The notes below the pieces were generated by a model. It was not told the origin of the DNA. It did no database searches and was given only the letters and a program-made list of their open reading frames with translations. Positions 61,343 through 64,000 of a stretch of 64,000 nucleotides of DNA are shown here, in pieces. Position 1 is the stretch's first letter, and each line of letters begins with the position of its first letter. Source of the DNA: Pseudomonas sp. CHM02 (GTDB lineage Bacteria > Pseudomonadota > Gammaproteobacteria > Pseudomonadales > Pseudomonadaceae); assembly GCF_000612585.1 (NCBI RefSeq), contig NZ_JFCA01000001.1:124001-188000 (forward strand). The letters run 5' to 3'. The position numbers and the translations under genes were made by a program.

Positions 61343-63742
61343 CTAGAGCGAAGCCATCTCGGTTTCAGCCTCAACAGCCTTCGCCGCCTGCAACTGCCGC
61401 ATCTGCTCGCAGCCCCACAACACCCGCTCCGGTGTCGCCGGCGCATCGATCTTCGGCTGATGGCGATAGTCAGCCAGGCTCGCCACCGCATCCTTGATCG
61501 CACACCACGAAGCAATCCCGAGCATGAACGGCGGCTCGCCCACGGCCTTGGAGTGGAACACCGTGTCTTCGGGGTTCTTGCGGTTTTCCACCAGCTTCAC
61601 CCGCAGGTCCAGCGGCATGTCGGCCACCGCCGGGATCTTGTAGCTGGCCGGGCCGTTGGTCATCAGCTTGCCCTTGTTGTTCCACACCAGCTCTTCCATG
61701 GTCAGCCAGCCCATGCCCTGGATAAAGCCGCCTTCGACCTGGCCGATGTCGATGGCCGGGTTCAGCGAGGCGCCCACGTCGTGGAGGATGTCGGTGCGCA
61801 GCATCTTGTATTCGCCGGTCAGGGTGTCGACGATCACTTCGCAGCACGCCGCGCCGAACGCGAAGTAGTAGAACGGCCGACCACGGGACTGGCTGCGGTC
61901 GTAGAAGATTTTCGGGGTCTTGTAGAAGCCCGTGCTCGACAGCGACACCTGGGCGAAATACGCCTGCTGGATCAACGCCTCGAAGGTCAGGATCTGGTCA
62001 CGCACGCGCACGTGACCGTTGTGGAATTCCACATCGGCTTCGCTCACGTCGTACTTGCGCGCGGCGAATTCCACCAGGCGCTGCTTGATGGTTTCGGCGG
62101 CGTTCTGCGCGGCCTTGCCGTTCAGGTCGGCACCGCTGGACGCCGCCGTCGGCGAGGTGTTGGGCACCTTGTCGGTGTTGGTGGCGGTGATCTGCACACG
62201 GTCGATTTCAACCTGGAATACCTCGGCCACCACCTGCGCGACCTTGGTGTTCAGGCCCTGGCCCATCTCGGTGCCGCCGTGGTTCAGGTGGATGCTGCCG
62301 TCGGTGTAGATATGGATCAGCGCACCGGCCTGGTTGAGGAAGCTGGCGGTAAACGAAATACCGAATTTCACCGGGGTCAGCGCCAAGCCTTTTTTCAGGA
62401 TCGGGCTGTGGGCGTTGTACAGGCGGATCGCTTCGCGGCGCTCGGCGTATTGGCTGCTGGCTTCCAGCTCGGCCGTCATCTCTTCGAGCATGTTGTGCTC
62501 GACGGTCTGGTAGTAGTGGGTGACGTTGCGCTCGGTCTTGCCGTAATAGTTGGCCTTGCGCACCGCCAGCGGGTCGAGCGCCAGGTGGCGGGCGATGGCG
62601 TCCATCACTTCTTCGATGGCGACCATGCCTTGTGGGCCGCCGAAACCACGGTAGGCGGTGTTGGACGCAGTGTTGGTCTTGCAGCGATGGCCGTTGACGG
62701 TGGCATCGCCCAGGTAATACGCGTTGTCGGCGTGGAACATTGCACGGTCGACAATCGAGTTGGACAGGTCCGGCGAGCAGCCGCAGTTACCCGCCAGTTC
62801 CAGGTTGATCCCGTGCAGACGGCCGCTGTCATCGAAGCCGACGTCGTATTCGATATAGAAGGGGTGGCGCTTGCCGGTCATCAACATGTCTTCGACGCGC
62901 GGCAGGCGCATCTTGGTGGGCTGGCCAGTCAGGCGCGCCACCACCGCGCACAGGCATGCGGGGCTGGCGGCCTGGGTTTCCTTGCCGCCGAAACCGCCGC
63001 CCATGCGCCGCATGTCGACCACGATCTTGTTCATCGACACGTCCAGCACTTCGGCCACCAGTTTCTGCACTTCGGTGGGGTTCTGCGTGGAGCAGTAAAC
63101 GATCATGCCGCCGTCTTCGGTGGGCATCACCGAAGAGATCTGGGTTTCCAGGTAGAAGTGTTCCTGGCCGCCGATATGCAAGGTGCCCTGGATACGGTTT
63201 TTCGCGGTTGCCAGTGCGCCGGCCGAATCACCGCGCTGATGGGTGTGGCTGTCGAGTACGAAATGCTTGTTGCGAAAGGCCTCGACCACGTCCAGCACCG
63301 GTTCCAGGTCTTCGTATTCGATCACCGCCGCCATGGCGGCCTTGCGCGCGGTCTCCAGGTCGCGGGCGGCCACAGCCAGCACGACTTGTCCAACGAACTG
63401 CACCGTATCGATAGCCAGCAATGGATCGCCGGGCATCAACGGGCCGATGTCTTTGAGGCCCGGCACATCTTCATGGGTGATGACAATGCGCACGCCGTCG
63501 AAGGCGTAGCAGGGCGCGGTGTCGATGCTGATGATTTTCGCGTGGGCGCGGTCGGACATGCGCGCATACAGGTGCAACTGGTTGGGGAATTCCAGGCGGT
63601 CATCGATGTACTGCGCTTCGCCGGATACGTGCTTGGCGGCGCTGTCATGCTTGGCGCTGCGACCGACCCCGGAGGTGAGGTCCTGGGCGAACAGCTCGGC
63701 GAGTTCGGCCTGGGTTTTAACGACGGCGTGATGGTTAGACAT
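61343..63742 (-). CDS. xdhB: Xanthine dehydrogenase large (molybdopterin-binding) subunit
   Basis: 799 aa subunit that oxidises hypoxanthine and xanthine to urate at the Mo centre. Motifs: GGQEHFYLETQ, RMGGGFGGKETQA, AYRGFGGPQG, EMGQGLNTKVAQV and KAVGEPPFMLG (catalytic glutamate). Its start overlaps the xdhA stop by 8 bases, so the two subunits are translationally coupled. Confidence 0.97.
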   Translation of the reverse strand: MSNHHAVVKTQAELAELFAQDLTSGVGRSAKHDSAAKHVSGEAQYIDDRLEFPNQLHLYARMSDRAHAKIISIDTAPCYAFDGVRIVITHEDVPGLKDIGPLMPGDPLLAIDTVQFVGQVVLAVAARDLETARKAAMAAVIEYEDLEPVLDVVEAFRNKHFVLDSHTHQRGDSAGALATAKNRIQGTLHIGGQEHFYLETQISSVMPTEDGGMIVYCSTQNPTEVQKLVAEVLDVSMNKIVVDMRRMGGGFGGKETQAASPACLCAVVARLTGQPTKMRLPRVEDMLMTGKRHPFYIEYDVGFDDSGRLHGINLELAGNCGCSPDLSNSIVDRAMFHADNAYYLGDATVNGHRCKTNTASNTAYRGFGGPQGMVAIEEVMDAIARHLALDPLAVRKANYYGKTERNVTHYYQTVEHNMLEEMTAELEASSQYAERREAIRLYNAHSPILKKGLALTPVKFGISFTASFLNQAGALIHIYTDGSIHLNHGGTEMGQGLNTKVAQVVAEVFQVEIDRVQITATNTDKVPNTSPTAASSGADLNGKAAQNAAETIKQRLVEFAARKYDVSEADVEFHNGHVRVRDQILTFEALIQQAYFAQVSLSSTGFYKTPKIFYDRSQSRGRPFYYFAFGAACCEVIVDTLTGEYKMLRTDILHDVGASLNPAIDIGQVEGGFIQGMGWLTMEELVWNNKGKLMTNGPASYKIPAVADMPLDLRVKLVENRKNPEDTVFHSKAVGEPPFMLGIASWCAIKDAVASLADYRHQPKIDAPATPERVLWGCEQMRQLQAAKAVEAETEMASL

Positions 63743-64000
63743 AAGCGGTCACCCGAGTCTCGATGTGCGGCGTTTGCAGTTCGATGAAGTATTTGCGCAG
63801 CAGGTTCTGGGCGCTGAGCAGGCGGTATTCCTTGCTGGCGCGGAAGTCCGACAGCGGGGTGAAGTCCTGGGCCAGGGCGGCGCAGGCTTTCTCGACGGTG
63901 GCGCTGTTCCAGGTGGCGCCGACCAACGCGGCTTCGCAGCTGTTGGCGCGTTTTGGCGTGGCGGCCATGCCGCCGAATGCCACGCGGGCCTCGCGGATCA
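63735..64000 (-). CDS. xdhA: Xanthine dehydrogenase small subunit, C-terminal part only
   Basis: Only the last 87 or so residues are in the window; the start lies to the right of base 64000. The visible part (IREARVAFGGMAATPKRANS, SDFRASKEYRLLSAQNLLRK) is the C-terminal flavin-domain segment (CO dehydrogenase flavoprotein C-terminal type). FAD and [2Fe-2S] domains should follow beyond the edge. Confidence 0.9.
   Translation of the reverse strand, partial: IREARVAFGGMAATPKRANSCEAALVGATWNSATVEKACAALAQDFTPLSDFRASKEYRLLSAQNLLRKYFIELQTPHIETRVTAYV

Noticed and set aside
60932..63787. A long plus-strand open frame across xdhB
   Set aside because: Shadow of the minus-strand xdhB/xdhC genes; composition without recognisable domains.

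Overview
The window looks like the chromosome of a Pseudomonas of the P. fluorescens group. Evidence: the crfX-cmpX-sigX-oprF-cobA gene order, a PrpB/C-AcnD-PrpF-PrpD methylcitrate operon, a GC-rich coding style, and many paired REP palindromes (REPINs) of several sequence classes typical of this group. I see no rRNA, tRNA, prophage, insertion sequence or CRISPR array. Most genes are core metabolism; a few islands are more unusual.

Layout. 0-1.4 kb: an ECF sigma/FecR iron-signalling pair (FecR runs off the left edge) with a Fur-like box. 1.5-9.1 kb: HAD phosphatase, SDR/LysR pair, a hydantoin-racemase-like enzyme with an NCS1 transporter, cysH, thrH, and a HigBA toxin-antitoxin pair. 9.3-13.8 kb: pabB, then an operon of a periplasmic retropepsin-like protease, an inactive-transglutaminase 7TM protein and an ATP-grasp ligase. 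14.0-22.5 kb: the complete propionate (2-methylcitrate) operon with its GntR regulator and three REPINs inside it.

22.6-29.7 kb is the most striking region. A five-gene operon encodes an EamA exporter, a single polypeptide that fuses JAMM protease, CysO-like sulfur carrier, MoeB/ThiF E1 and rhodanese domains, an O-acetylserine-sulfhydrylase-like PLP enzyme, a serine acetyltransferase and an AlaX tRNA-editing protein. A MocR-type PLP-dependent regulator is divergent. Together they look like a condensed protein-thiocarboxylate route to cysteine or a related beta-substituted alanine, with export and possibly protection of translation.

29.8-36 kb: ppsR/ppsA, an alpha/beta hydrolase, rraA and zntB. 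36-39.7 kb: crfX-cmpX-sigX-oprF-cobA. 39.7-44.6 kb: nitrate assimilation control and uptake (nasS-nasT-nasA-PP2C/kinase), with a readable two-hexaloop ANTAR leader and overlapping terminator before nasA. 44.9-47.6 kb: four genes resembling pieces of a Salmonella SPI-1-type type III secretion system (InvG-like secretin lacking its signature segment, SpaO C-terminal domain, HilA-like wHTH, IagB-like transglycosylase), apparently a remnant. 47.6-56.6 kb: pyrD, rmf, rlmKL, a CHASE/PAS/GGEEF cyclase, dacB and yggL. 56.7-64 kb: a BenE-family transporter, a GntR regulator and the purine catabolic operon xdhA(partial)-xdhB-xdhC-guaD.

All function calls come from reading motifs by eye; no database search was run.
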